A DNA stretch of 64,000 bases from QHWT01 sp963755695 (GTDB lineage: Bacteria > Acidobacteriota > Vicinamibacteria > Vicinamibacterales > 2-12-FULL-66-21), in the NCBI GenBank assembly GCA_963755695.1, contig CAVWLB010000008.1, positions 1,488,001 to 1,552,000 on the forward strand, given 5' to 3'. This document shows, piece after piece, positions 7,789 through 16,568 of this stretch. Each line of letters begins with the position of its first letter. Position 1 is the first letter of the stretch. Under the pieces are notes generated by a model. It worked only from the letters and a program-made list of their open reading frames with translations. It was not told where the DNA came from and ran no database searches. The position numbers and the translations under genes were made by a program.

Positions 7789-8618
7789 CAGTGGGCCGCC
7801 ATGCTCTCCCAGACCACGCGCTGGGCGTCGAACACCGGACCATCGATGCACGTGCGCGTGTGGTGTGCCGGACCACCGTCGCGGGTTCGTGCGGGTACCA
7901 CGCAGCTATAGCAGCCGCCGAGACCGCAGCCCATGACCTGCTCGAGCGACACGTCGCAGGCCCGCCCGTAGGTGAACGACAGCTCTGCAGACGCGCGCAT
8001 CATCGGCGTCGGGCCACACACATAAAGTTTCACCGGCTCACCGAGCGGCCGGTCGCGTAGCGCGGATTCGAGCGGGACGGTGATTCGGCCGTGCACACCG
8101 CGTCTGCCATCCTCGGTGGCAAGCACAATCCGAACGCCTAGATTTTCGAACAACTCGACGCAATAGAGTTCCTCGGCCCGCCGCGCGCCGTAGAACAGCG
8201 TCGCCCGAGTGCCGCGCGCCGCCAGCGCCTCGGCAAGCGTCACGAACGGAGCAAGTCCCACTCCGCCCGCGACCATCCAGGCTTCCGCCGGAGGATCGAC
8301 CGGCTCGAAGGGGCGCCCGAGCGGCCCGAGGACCTGCAGCCGCACGCCCGGCTCCGCCTCGGAAAGGAGCGAGGTGCCGGCACCGACGTGCTTGTTGAAG
8401 ATTGAAATCCCGGTCGCGGCGCCGTCGGTGTTTCGCAGAACCTCGAAGATGGAGAAGGGACGCCGGAGCAGCGGATCGAGTCCTCGCGACGTCTTGATCA
8501 TGACGAATTGGCCAGGCCGGGCGGTTCGCGCGATGTCGGCGGCGTCGAACTCGATCACGTTGTAGTCGGCCGACAATCGTCGATTGGCGATCACCGCGGC
8601 GTCCATGTCTACGGGCAT
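7788..8618 (-). CDS. pyrK: Dihydroorotate dehydrogenase B, electron-transfer subunit
   Basis: A 276-residue ferredoxin-reductase-like protein with FAD site RRPFSIF, NAD-site glycines AGGVGLAPF and a C-terminal 2Fe-2S cluster (Cys231, Cys236, Cys239 and Cys257: C-x4-C-x2-C-x17-C). It transfers electrons from PyrD to NAD. I chose the ATG at 8618 (MPVDMDAAVI). The in-frame extension to 8714 only translates the upstream repeat array into low-complexity sequence. Confidence 0.92.
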   Translation of the reverse strand: MPVDMDAAVIANRRLSADYNVIEFDAADIARTARPGQFVMIKTSRGLDPLLRRPFSIFEVLRNTDGAATGISIFNKHVGAGTSLLSEAEPGVRLQVLGPLGRPFEPVDPPAEAWMVAGGVGLAPFVTLAEALAARGTRATLFYGARRAEELYCVELFENLGVRIVLATEDGRRGVHGRITVPLESALRDRPLGEPVKLYVCGPTPMMRASAELSFTYGRACDVSLEQVMGCGLGGCYSCVVPARTRDGGPAHHTRTCIDGPVFDAQRVVWESMAAH

Positions 8619-8931
8619 CAGAACGAGTATACGCGAGGGGTGCAAGGTGCACGGTGCGCTAAGGGTGCTGGGTGCAAGGTGCGACGTGCGGGGTGCAACT
8701 GGTGCTGCGTGCACCCGCGAGGCGCACCATCACCCTTAGCGCACGTAGCACCTAGCACCTAGCACCCTGCACCTAGCACCCTTAGCGCACCCAGCACCCA
8801 GCACCTAGCACCCAGCACCCTTAGCGCACGTAGCACCCAGCACCTAGCACTTTGCACCGGGCACCCTTAGCGCACGTCGCAGCGACGTCCCAACTGCTCC
8901 GACCTCCGTCGGTACGGAATACACTGCGGGT
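8619..8931. repeat. Large divergent-promoter array of GTGC / GCACCTA units
   Basis: The 313 bases between the divergent pyrK and AlkP-family genes are almost all repeats. The left third is GTGC-based (GGGTGCAAGGTGCACGGTGC), and from about 8710 it flips to the complement (AGCACCTAGCACCTAGCACC). It contains four copies of a longer phrase, CCCTTAGCGCAC. No gene fits. The two sides can pair into a long imperfect stem. The promoters of both flanking genes must lie in or next to it. Confidence 0.7.
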
Positions 8932-10674
8932 ATGCGGTTCCTGCGGATGCTGAGCAACTCGCTGCTCGCCGGCGCGCTTGGCGCCGCGTATCTGACCATC
9001 CTGGTACTGCAGCTCAATCCGCAGGTCCCGCTCGGATCCTCCACGGTCTGGCGCTGGTACGTGACGCTTGGCGCCTTCTACGGCATCCACCTCGCGGTCC
9101 TGTTCTACGTCCTGATGCTGCTGCGCGAGTTCTTTGGCGTGGAGATCTTTTCGCCCGGCTGGATCAGCGTGCGGCTGCTTGCATGGTTGTCGTCGGCGGC
9201 TGCCGCAGTTGCCGCGACGCTGATGTGGCTCAACCTCGGTGGCGGCCCGACGCTCTTCGACGAGGCCGCGGCGCGCAGATTCGCGACCGGGGCCGGCGCG
9301 ACGACCGCATCCGCGGTCGTCCTGCTCGGCATCGCGATTGCCCATTATTCATTCGGGCGCCGCGGCAGCCGCGTCGGGGCCGCGCTGCTCGCAATCGCGA
9401 TTATCGGATCGCTGGCGCTTCCGATTGCCGCTCGCGGTGCTGGCGGCGAGCCGCCGCTCGGCGCCCGCCGCGTGACCATTGAGCCGGTGTTCGAAACGCC
9501 GGAAGGGCCACGGGTGGTGATGCTGTTGCTCGACGGTGCGTCGCTCGAATACATCTGGCCTCGCGCGGCCGAGGGACGCCTTCCGAACTTCGGCCGCCTG
9601 CTCGACAGCGGGGCGTCGATGGATCTCGCGACGATTCGACCAACGCAGCCCGATCCGGTCTGGGCGGCGGTCGCCACCGGCATGTATCCGGTGAAGAATG
9701 GCGTGCGATCGAGCTCGTTGTATTTCGCGAGCGGTGACCAACGTGGAATCGACCTGTTGCCCGAGCACTGTTTTTCAAACGTCCTCGTTCAACTCGGGGT
9801 CGTGCGCGCCGAACCGAAGACCTCGGCGGCATGGCGGGCGAGTCCGGTGTGGACGATCCTTGGCGATTACGGCATCACGACCGGGGTCGTCCGCTGGCCG
9901 CTGACCTATCCGTCGCAGCCGGTGCGTGGTTTCCTCGTGACCGATCGGTTTCATCGGTTGATGGGATCGGTGTTCGAGCTCGATGGCCGTGCCACCTCCC
10001 CTCCTGAACTACAGCCGGTCGCGCACGACGCGTTCGTCGGATCCGACACGACGTCCGCGACGGTGCTGCCGGCCGGCGTTCCACTGGTCACGCCGCCGGC
10101 CCCGGACGTGGCCTCGGTGCGATGGGATCAGTTCTACAGCCGAGCGATGCGCGAACTGAGCCTGGAGCGACCGGTCCAGTTCAGCGCCATCCGCTACGAC
10201 GGGCTCGATACGCTCGGCCACCACTTCCTCCGCTACGCGCAGCCGCGATCGTTCGGCGCCGTGTCGGAGGAGGAGCGTCAGCGCCTCGGTCCGACGCTCG
10301 ATCGATACTACGGCTACATCGACGGCGAGATCGGCGCCGCGCTGGATCGGCTTGCGCCGGGCGATCTGCTGCTGGTCGTCTCCGGCTTCGGGATGCAGCC
10401 GATCGATCCGGTGAAGCACGCCATCTCCCGCTTGCTCCGCCAGCCGGATCTCAGCGGCACGCACGAGCGCGCGCCAGACGGCTTCCTGCTGGCCTTCGGC
10501 ACCTCGGTGGCGCCAGGCCGCCATCAGCGCGGATCGATCGTCGACGTCACTCCCACGATTCTGTATTTTCTTGGCCTTCCGATCGGTCGTGACATGGACG
10601 GCTACGCTCGAGCCGATCTCTTCAGGTTCAGTCCCGAACGTCCGATCACATTCATACCCTCGCATGGCCGGTGA
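8932..10674 (+). CDS. Membrane-anchored alkaline-phosphatase-superfamily protein
   Basis: A 580-residue protein. Residues 1 to about 155 hold several hydrophobic segments (LLAGALGAAYLTILVLQL, LLAWLSSAAAAVAATLMWL, AIAIIGSLALPIAARGA). From about residue 190 it has the type I phosphodiesterase / AlkP fold: VVMLLLDGASLEY with metal-ligand Asp, a TQPDPVWAAVATGMYP nucleophile region (Thr or Ser), YDGLDTLGHH and SGFGMQP. Such enzymes hydrolyse phosphate mono- or diesters or transfer phospho-groups in the envelope. Substrate unknown. The ATG at 8932 is the first possible start after the repeat array. Confidence 0.82.
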   Translation: MRFLRMLSNSLLAGALGAAYLTILVLQLNPQVPLGSSTVWRWYVTLGAFYGIHLAVLFYVLMLLREFFGVEIFSPGWISVRLLAWLSSAAAAVAATLMWLNLGGGPTLFDEAAARRFATGAGATTASAVVLLGIAIAHYSFGRRGSRVGAALLAIAIIGSLALPIAARGAGGEPPLGARRVTIEPVFETPEGPRVVMLLLDGASLEYIWPRAAEGRLPNFGRLLDSGASMDLATIRPTQPDPVWAAVATGMYPVKNGVRSSSLYFASGDQRGIDLLPEHCFSNVLVQLGVVRAEPKTSAAWRASPVWTILGDYGITTGVVRWPLTYPSQPVRGFLVTDRFHRLMGSVFELDGRATSPPELQPVAHDAFVGSDTTSATVLPAGVPLVTPPAPDVASVRWDQFYSRAMRELSLERPVQFSAIRYDGLDTLGHHFLRYAQPRSFGAVSEEERQRLGPTLDRYYGYIDGEIGAALDRLAPGDLLLVVSGFGMQPIDPVKHAISRLLRQPDLSGTHERAPDGFLLAFGTSVAPGRHQRGSIVDVTPTILYFLGLPIGRDMDGYARADLFRFSPERPITFIPSHGR

Positions 10675-10696
10675 GATTCCGGATTACGATCGGTTC

Positions 10697-12025
10697 ATGA
10701 TGTCGTTTCGGATACCGTCTGGCCTTTTGCTGCTGACGTTCATCGCCACTCCAGCGCTCGGAACATCCTTGCCAGTCGACCAGCCATTCAGTGTGTCCGC
10801 CGCCGGCGAAGGGGTAGCGGTGATCCATGCGGCGTGCGATGGGTGCGACTGGGGAGAGGAGGGCCGGGAGGCGGCAGCGGTGCGGGTGCTCGTTGACGGC
10901 AAATACTCGCAGCACCTGTTGCTCGCGCGTGGGACGGAAGACGCCGATTATCACGTCACGCTGGGACGCCTCGAGCCGGGAGACCATCGGCTGCGGATCG
11001 AGGCGGATGCCGCCAACTCCGCGAAGCAAGCGGGCGCCACATCCGTTTCAGCCATCGATATCGTGGTCATCACCCCTGCCGGCGACGACTTCGTGGCACA
11101 GTCGATAGCCCCGCTGGTATATGCCCGTCCCAACACCGTTGGCCGGTTCACCGATCTCCCGGTCTTCATGTGGTACGAGATCGTCCCGGTGCCGCGAGGA
11201 CGACAGTTCCGGTACTCGGTGATCTTCACGAACGAGGACGGCGGCACCGCAACCGATCGCCTGATGGCAACCTGGGGACGGACGACCGACGTGGAGTTCG
11301 TCTACGGGGCCACCCTCGATCGCGCCGGAACCATCGTCGCGGAGGAGTTCCAAGGCCCGGGTCACGAAGTGCCGCCGTTTCGAGGACGCCATGAAGGGAC
11401 GCATCCCCTGTTGTGGGTGTCCACCGACAACAACATGGTGAGCGAGGCGGGCCCGACCGAGATCCGTTACGCTCCGGCGCCGCAGCGGTTCGATCTCACG
11501 AATGCATCGCGTGAGATCGTGATGGACGATCACCCCTGGATCTACACGATCGCGGGAAAGGAGATGGCGCGCGAGCGGAAGTTGGTGGAGACTGCAGCCG
11601 CCGGGTCCGGTCGCATTCCGGATCCGAGGATGTTCGTCTACGTCGAGGCGTGCAGCGAGCTCCAGAACGCTGCGCTGGCATTCTCCGTCCACACGACAAC
11701 CGATTCCGGAACCGGGCGATGGTTCGACTCGGATCGCAGTTTGCCGGAATTCCGCATCGTGCGCACCGGATGTTTTCGCGGCGCCGTGCCGCTGCCGCCG
11801 GGGGCGAACCCGCCGGATGCCGTGCGGTTCAAGGCTTATCCGGCCCCGCCACCGCGCGAAGGCGAGGCCGCGGCCAAGGAACAGCCGTCGGTCACGCTGA
11901 CCCGCGTGAACCGCGTCTTCACGGTCGACGACCGGTATCAGCCGCGCGCCTCGATGCTCGACTGGACCGGGTCGGTGCCACTCGAGATCGATGGCGACTG
12001 GTATGAGCTGCGTGTTCCCCGGTGA
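10697..12025 (+). CDS. Secreted protein of unknown function
   Basis: A 442-residue protein that I do not recognise. It opens with a signal peptide (SGLLLLTFIATPALG) and then has no further membrane segments. The body is beta-rich: VAVIHAACDGCDWGEEGRE with two Cys, MWYEIVPVPRGRQFRYSVIF and VYVEACSELQNAALAF. Start codons ATG at 10697 and 10700 sit directly before the signal peptide. An in-frame ORF runs upstream to 10571 inside the AlkP gene, so its first codons are uncertain. It follows the AlkP-family gene by 22 bases on the same strand and may be cotranscribed. Confidence 0.65.
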   Translation: MMSFRIPSGLLLLTFIATPALGTSLPVDQPFSVSAAGEGVAVIHAACDGCDWGEEGREAAAVRVLVDGKYSQHLLLARGTEDADYHVTLGRLEPGDHRLRIEADAANSAKQAGATSVSAIDIVVITPAGDDFVAQSIAPLVYARPNTVGRFTDLPVFMWYEIVPVPRGRQFRYSVIFTNEDGGTATDRLMATWGRTTDVEFVYGATLDRAGTIVAEEFQGPGHEVPPFRGRHEGTHPLLWVSTDNNMVSEAGPTEIRYAPAPQRFDLTNASREIVMDDHPWIYTIAGKEMARERKLVETAAAGSGRIPDPRMFVYVEACSELQNAALAFSVHTTTDSGTGRWFDSDRSLPEFRIVRTGCFRGAVPLPPGANPPDAVRFKAYPAPPPREGEAAAKEQPSVTLTRVNRVFTVDDRYQPRASMLDWTGSVPLEIDGDWYELRVPR

Positions 12026-12112
12026 TCGGCCCGCCCTGACTCGCGGACACCACGAGCGCGAATACGCACGTCCTCACCATCCCGTCTCACCATCCGTGAT
12101 AGGATGATCGCG

Positions 12113-12155
12113 TCTCTTTAACTGCGTCCCTGAGAGGACGCGAAGAGGTGCCTGC
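12113..12155 (+). promoter_or_regulatory. PyrR-binding leader RNA element
   Basis: The leader before pyrR reads TCTTTAACTGC, then a perfect stem GCGTCC (12124-12129) and GGACGC (12136-12141) around the loop CTGAGA, then GAAGAGG. This matches the conserved form of PyrR binding sites (TTTAA...UCC...GAGG in a stem-loop). The ribosome site AGAGG at 12144-12148 lies immediately 3' of the stem, so UMP-bound PyrR would probably block translation, as in mycobacteria, rather than act by attenuation; no terminator follows. A TAGGAT at about 12100 could be a -10 box. Confidence 0.75.
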
Positions 12156-12698
12156 ATGCCGCAAGTCATGGACGCGGACCGGATGGCCCGCGCTCTCACA
12201 CGCATCGCCCACGAAATCCTCGAACGTAATCGTGGCACCAGCGAGCTCGCCCTGATCGGGATTCGCACGCGTGGGGTCCCGCTCGCCCGCCGCATTGCGC
12301 ATAGCCTCTGCGACATCAATGGCGAAGACGTTCCCACCGGCGCGCTCGACATCACGCTCTACCGCGACGATCTGATGCGCCAGCCGGTCGGACCGCAGCC
12401 CGTCGTCCGCCGGACCGAGGTACCGTTCTCGATCGACGACAAGCGGATCCTGCTGGTGGACGATGTCCTGTACACCGGGCGAACGATCCGGGCGGCGCTC
12501 GATGCGCTCATCGACTTCGGCCGGCCGCGCGCGATTCAGCTGATCGTGCTCGTCGATCGCGGCCATCGCGAACTGCCGATCAAGGCGGATTACGTCGGGA
12601 AGAACCTGCCGACCTCGCCGAAACAGAGCGTGCAGGTGCGCCTGCAGGAGATTGATGGCGCCGACGAGGTCGTCGTCAACGAGCCGGAGGGCGTGTGA
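12156..12698 (+). CDS. pyrR: PyrR bifunctional regulator / uracil phosphoribosyltransferase
   Basis: A 180-residue PyrR protein with PRPP-binding motif VDDVLYTGRT (101-110), ALIGIRTRGVPLA near the N-terminus and the RRTEVPFSIDDKRI segment typical of PyrR. It binds the pyr leader RNA when UMP is high and has weak uracil phosphoribosyltransferase activity. First gene of pyrR-pyrB-pyrC-PRTase. It overlaps pyrB (TGATG). Confidence 0.95.
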   Translation: MPQVMDADRMARALTRIAHEILERNRGTSELALIGIRTRGVPLARRIAHSLCDINGEDVPTGALDITLYRDDLMRQPVGPQPVVRRTEVPFSIDDKRILLVDDVLYTGRTIRAALDALIDFGRPRAIQLIVLVDRGHRELPIKADYVGKNLPTSPKQSVQVRLQEIDGADEVVVNEPEGV

Positions 12699-13627
12699 TG
12701 CTGCGATCACGCCACCTGCTGGGGATCACCGACCTCGATGCCGAAGAGATCCAGCGGATCCTCGACACGGCGGAGGCAATGAAGGAAATTACCGCCCGGC
12801 CGATCAAGAAAGTGCCCACCCTGCGCGGCCGAACGGTCGTCAATCTGTTCTTCGAGCCGAGCACGCGGACGCGCATGTCGTTCGAGGTCGCCGAGAAGCG
12901 GCTGAGCGCGGATACCTTGAGCGTTGCGGTTGCCACATCGAGCGTCACCAAAGGTGAGACGCTGCTCGATACGGTCCGCAATCTGGAGGCAATGGCGCCT
13001 GACATGATCGTCATGCGGCACGCGTCTTCCGGGGCGCCACATCTGCTGGCGCGCCTCTGCCGCTCAGCGATCATCAATGCCGGCGACGGCATGCACGAGC
13101 ATCCCACGCAGGCGCTGCTCGATGCCTTCACGATCCGTGAGCACAAGAAGCGGCTCGACGGCTTGAAGGTGTCCATCGTCGGCGACCTGATGCACAGCCG
13201 CGTGCTTCGTTCCAACGTTCAGTTGCTGAACAAGATGGGCGCGGAGGTCTGGGCATGCGGACCGTCGACGCTGATGCCCACGGAGCTTGCGCGGTTCGGC
13301 GTTCGGCCGACCACCTCGATCGACGAGGCGGTCGACCAGGCGGACGTCGTGATGATGCTGCGCATCCAGCACGAGCGGATGCACGGGCACTTCATCCCGT
13401 CAACCCGCGAGTACTTCACGCTGTTCGGCCTGACCCCGGAACGGCTGCGCCGCGCGAAGGATGACGTGATCATCATGCACCCTGGGCCGATGAACCGTGG
13501 CGTGGAGATCGATTCCGAGGTGGCCGACGGCCCCTATTCGGTGATCCTCGAACAGGTGGCCAACGGGGTGGCGGTCCGGATGGCGGTGCTCTACCTACTG
13601 GCCGGGCAGGAAGCCGAGGCGGACTGA
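12698..13627 (+). CDS. pyrB: Aspartate carbamoyltransferase catalytic subunit
   Basis: A 309-residue transcarbamoylase. The carbamoyl-phosphate motif FFEPSTRTR, the lid SSVTKGET, the HPTQALLD region and C-terminal HPGPMNRGVEI are all intact. It condenses carbamoyl phosphate with aspartate. The ATG at 12698 overlaps the pyrR stop; no pyrI regulatory gene is present. The stop overlaps pyrC. Confidence 0.95.
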   Translation: MLRSRHLLGITDLDAEEIQRILDTAEAMKEITARPIKKVPTLRGRTVVNLFFEPSTRTRMSFEVAEKRLSADTLSVAVATSSVTKGETLLDTVRNLEAMAPDMIVMRHASSGAPHLLARLCRSAIINAGDGMHEHPTQALLDAFTIREHKKRLDGLKVSIVGDLMHSRVLRSNVQLLNKMGAEVWACGPSTLMPTELARFGVRPTTSIDEAVDQADVVMMLRIQHERMHGHFIPSTREYFTLFGLTPERLRRAKDDVIIMHPGPMNRGVEIDSEVADGPYSVILEQVANGVAVRMAVLYLLAGQEAEAD

Positions 13628-14925
13628 TGAAGACCTTGCTCAAAGGCGGACGCATCGTCGATCCCGCCAACGGCCGCGATGGCGAGATGGACGTGCTGAT
13701 TGAAGACGGTACGATTGCGCGCGTCGACCGTGCCCTTCCGGCCGAAGGGGCCGAAGTGTTCGAGGTGAGGCCCGGGTGGATCGTGTCGCCGGGACTCATC
13801 GACATTCACGTGCACCTCCGTGAGCCAGGCCAGGAGCACAAGGAGACCGTCGCAACCGGCACCATGTCGGCGGTTGCCGGAGGGTTTACCGCCGTCGCCT
13901 GCATGCCGAACACCGACCCGGTCAACGATCATCCCGGCATCACCCAGCTGATCCTGCGGAAAGCGGCGGAGGCGAGCCTGGCGCGGGTCTATCCGATCGG
14001 TGCGGTCTCGCTGGGATCGCGCGGCGAGCAGCTCGCCGAGCTTGCCGCGCAAAAGGCCGCCGGCTGCGTGGCGTTCAGCGACGACGGCCGGCCGGTGGCG
14101 ACAGCACTGCTGATGCGGCGTGCGCTCGAATACGCGGCCATGCTCGGCGTGCCGATCATCGATCACTGCGAGGATCCGTCGCTCAAAGGGGATGGGGTCG
14201 CTCACGAGGGATTTCGGGCGGCGGCGCTGGGGCTGCGCGGCATTCCCGGCGTGGCCGAATCGATCATGGTGCAGCGGGGCATTGCACTCGCCGAACTCAC
14301 CGGCGGGATCTTTCACGTGGCGCACATGAGCGCGCGCCAATCGCTTCGAGCCGTGCGCGACGCGAAGATGCGCGGCGGCTCGCGGGTGACCTGCGAGGTC
14401 GCGCCGCATCATTTCATTTTAACCGACGAATCGCTCGAACGGCCGACGCGCTACGACACCAACGTCAAGATGAATCCGCCGCTGCGCGAGACAGCCGACC
14501 GCGACGCGATGCTGGAAGGAATCGCCGACGGCACGGTCGACGTGATCGCCACCGATCACGCCCCGCATCATCTCGACGAGAAGCTGGTCGAATTCGACCG
14601 CGCCCCCTTCGGGATCGTCGGACTGGAGACCGCGGTGCCGCTGGTGTTCGATCGACTGGTACATACCGGACGCATCGGGCTCTCCAGGATGATCGAGCTT
14701 CTGTCGGTGAACCCCGCTCGCATCCTCGGGCTTCCGGGCGGGTCGCTCGCGGCCGGACGTCCGGCGGACATCACGATTCTGGCGCCCGATGCGCGAATCA
14801 CGGTGCGTGCGTCGGCCTTGCGATCGAAGTCGAAGAACACGCCGTTCGACGGATGGACGCTGCGCGGCGGCGTCGCGGCCACGATAGTTGGAGGAAGAGT
14901 GGTGTACACGAATGAGCAGGGTTGA
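13627..14925 (+). CDS. pyrC: Dihydroorotase (class I)
   Basis: A 432-residue zinc amidohydrolase with DIHVHLREPG (metal His-x-His), the central DHCEDPSLKGDG, the metal site VAPHHF and the C-terminal catalytic ATDHAPHH. It closes carbamoyl aspartate to dihydroorotate. In this class the enzyme often forms a complex with PyrB, in keeping with the pyrBC overlap. Confidence 0.95.
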   Translation: MKTLLKGGRIVDPANGRDGEMDVLIEDGTIARVDRALPAEGAEVFEVRPGWIVSPGLIDIHVHLREPGQEHKETVATGTMSAVAGGFTAVACMPNTDPVNDHPGITQLILRKAAEASLARVYPIGAVSLGSRGEQLAELAAQKAAGCVAFSDDGRPVATALLMRRALEYAAMLGVPIIDHCEDPSLKGDGVAHEGFRAAALGLRGIPGVAESIMVQRGIALAELTGGIFHVAHMSARQSLRAVRDAKMRGGSRVTCEVAPHHFILTDESLERPTRYDTNVKMNPPLRETADRDAMLEGIADGTVDVIATDHAPHHLDEKLVEFDRAPFGIVGLETAVPLVFDRLVHTGRIGLSRMIELLSVNPARILGLPGGSLAAGRPADITILAPDARITVRASALRSKSKNTPFDGWTLRGGVAATIVGGRVVYTNEQG

Positions 14926-15532
14926 CGATCTGCGCCACCAGGCGCTCAGGCAATTGCAGGAGTTCGAAGTGCTGATGCGGAACGGGCACTTCGATTACGG
15001 CAACGGTTATCACGGTCGCGTGTACCTCAATCCGCACCAGTTGTTCCGTCAGCCTTCGACCATCTGGCGCCTGGCGCAGGATCTTCTCGAGGTCCTGCCT
15101 GGCGATCTCCTCGAGAAAACAGAAGTCGTCGCCGGTCCGGTCATGGGAGGCGCGCTTCTCGCGCACACCCTGGCGGGCCTGCTCGACGGCCGCCGCGCGC
15201 TCACGCACCCGCCGTGCAGCTTTGCCCCATTCAGCAGCCGCGGCAATCACGAATTCTTTCTCCGTGATTTCTACGCACGTCAGATGTCCGGCAAGCGCGT
15301 GCTGATTGCCGACGATGTGAGAAATACGGGAAAGACGTTCGAGCGCTGCGCCCAGGTCGTGCGGAAGGCTGGCGGGACGGTGATTGCGACCGTGGAGATC
15401 TGCGATCGGCTCGAAGCCCTGACCGATGTGGGCGTGCCGAACTTCGCGCTGGCAGAGTACAAGGCACCGGAAAACTACCTCGCCGCCGAATGCCCGATGT
15501 GCAAGGCAAGGGAGCCGATTACGAGCTTCTGA
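14912..15532 (+). CDS. Orotate phosphoribosyltransferase-like protein
   Basis: A 206-residue type I phosphoribosyltransferase with PRPP motif VLIADDVRNTGKTF and an upstream VVAGPVMGGALLAHTL. A C-terminal CPMCK may bind metal. It overlaps the end of pyrC by 14 bases, which places it in the pyr operon. A second, more canonical PyrE is encoded at 23602-24171, so this copy may be a specialised or regulatory paralog. The start at 14912 (MSRVDDLRHQAL) is preferred to the in-frame 14888 inside pyrC. Confidence 0.75.
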   Translation: MSRVDDLRHQALRQLQEFEVLMRNGHFDYGNGYHGRVYLNPHQLFRQPSTIWRLAQDLLEVLPGDLLEKTEVVAGPVMGGALLAHTLAGLLDGRRALTHPPCSFAPFSSRGNHEFFLRDFYARQMSGKRVLIADDVRNTGKTFERCAQVVRKAGGTVIATVEICDRLEALTDVGVPNFALAEYKAPENYLAAECPMCKAREPITSF

Positions 15533-15537
15533 CGGTT

Positions 15538-15615
15538 GCCGAGGTCCGAGGCCCGAGGTTCGAGGTGAAGCACGGAGCGCGCCTCGGATCTCGCGCCTCG
15601 CACCTCGCTGCTGGT
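15538..15615. repeat. Intergenic inverted array of CCGAGG / CCTCG units
   Basis: Left half: CCGAGGTCCGAGGCCCGAGG. Right half: CCTCGGATCTCGCGCCTCGC, the complementary sense. It fills the gap between two genes on the same strand. Confidence 0.55.
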
Positions 15616-15623
15616 AACGAGCG

Positions 15624-16568
15624 ATGCGAAATCCGCAGCAACATTCCGTGAAAGCGCCGTCGACACCGACCAGCGGAATGCTTCGCTCCCGGCTCGAGCA
15701 GCTCTACCAGGGTTACAACCGCGAAGATGCCGCCGCGGATCCAATCCAGATCGTCAAGCGATACTCCAAGCCGGCGGACCTGGAAGTTGTGGGGTTCTGT
15801 GCAGCGGCCCTCGCGTTCGGGCGGGTCGCGAGCGTCCTCAATACCATCGAGGCGCTGACCAGAATTCTCGGACCGGAACCGGCAACGTTCGTTCGTCGCT
15901 TCGATCCTTCGGCGGCGCACGCGGAACTTCGCTCGATGGTGCACCGGTGGACGCGCGGGGTCGACATCGCAGCGCTCTTGTGGGTGCTCCGGCAGATGCT
16001 CGATGCGTCAGGCTCACTCGAGGCGTTCTTTCTCGCTGGCTACAGGGAAGACGCCGTGGACATCAGCGAGGCTCTCGACAGCTTCTCGGCTCGGGCGCTC
16101 GCGCTCGATTTGCGCGCGGTTTACCGCCGGGTGCCGAAGCGCCCCGGGGTCTGCTACTTCTTCCCGCGCCCGGCCGCCGGCAGCGGTTGCAAGCGGCTGA
16201 ACTTGTTCCTGAGGTGGATGGTACGGCGCGACGAAGTGGATCTCGGCGTCTGGAGATCGATTCCGCCATCCAAGTTGATCGTGCCGCTCGATACGCACGT
16301 GATCCGGCTCGGACGCTGCCTCGGGCTGACCCGCTACGTCTCGCCGGGATGGCGGATGGCGTCCGAGATTACGGCCTCACTACGAGCCATCGATCCGGTC
16401 GATCCCGTCCGGTTTGATTTTTCGCTGTGCCACGTCGGCATGATGAACGCCTGCGGTTACGGCCGCCGGCAGGGAGACACACAATGTCCGCTGAAGGGAA
16501 TCTGCCGCCCGCGCGCCGGTCGCGGGCCGGCGCCGCGGTCGCCGCGGCGATCGCAGCCTTTGTCGTAG
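15624..16568 (+). CDS. TIGR02757 family (DUF2400) protein
   Basis: A 314-residue protein matching the TIGR02757 family, whose members are widespread but of unproven function. It shows RYSKPADLEVVGFCAAALAF near the N-terminus, PSKLIVPLDTHVIRLGR and the C-terminal cluster-like pattern CHVGMMNACGYG...CPLKGIC. The C-terminus resembles the iron-sulfur loop of HhH DNA glycosylases, and KLIVPLDTHV resembles their helix-hairpin region, so a DNA-repair-like fold is possible. The 3' end runs about 85 bases into the next ORF in another frame. Confidence 0.75.
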   Translation: MRNPQQHSVKAPSTPTSGMLRSRLEQLYQGYNREDAAADPIQIVKRYSKPADLEVVGFCAAALAFGRVASVLNTIEALTRILGPEPATFVRRFDPSAAHAELRSMVHRWTRGVDIAALLWVLRQMLDASGSLEAFFLAGYREDAVDISEALDSFSARALALDLRAVYRRVPKRPGVCYFFPRPAAGSGCKRLNLFLRWMVRRDEVDLGVWRSIPPSKLIVPLDTHVIRLGRCLGLTRYVSPGWRMASEITASLRAIDPVDPVRFDFSLCHVGMMNACGYGRRQGDTQCPLKGICRPRAGRGPAPRSPRRSQPLS

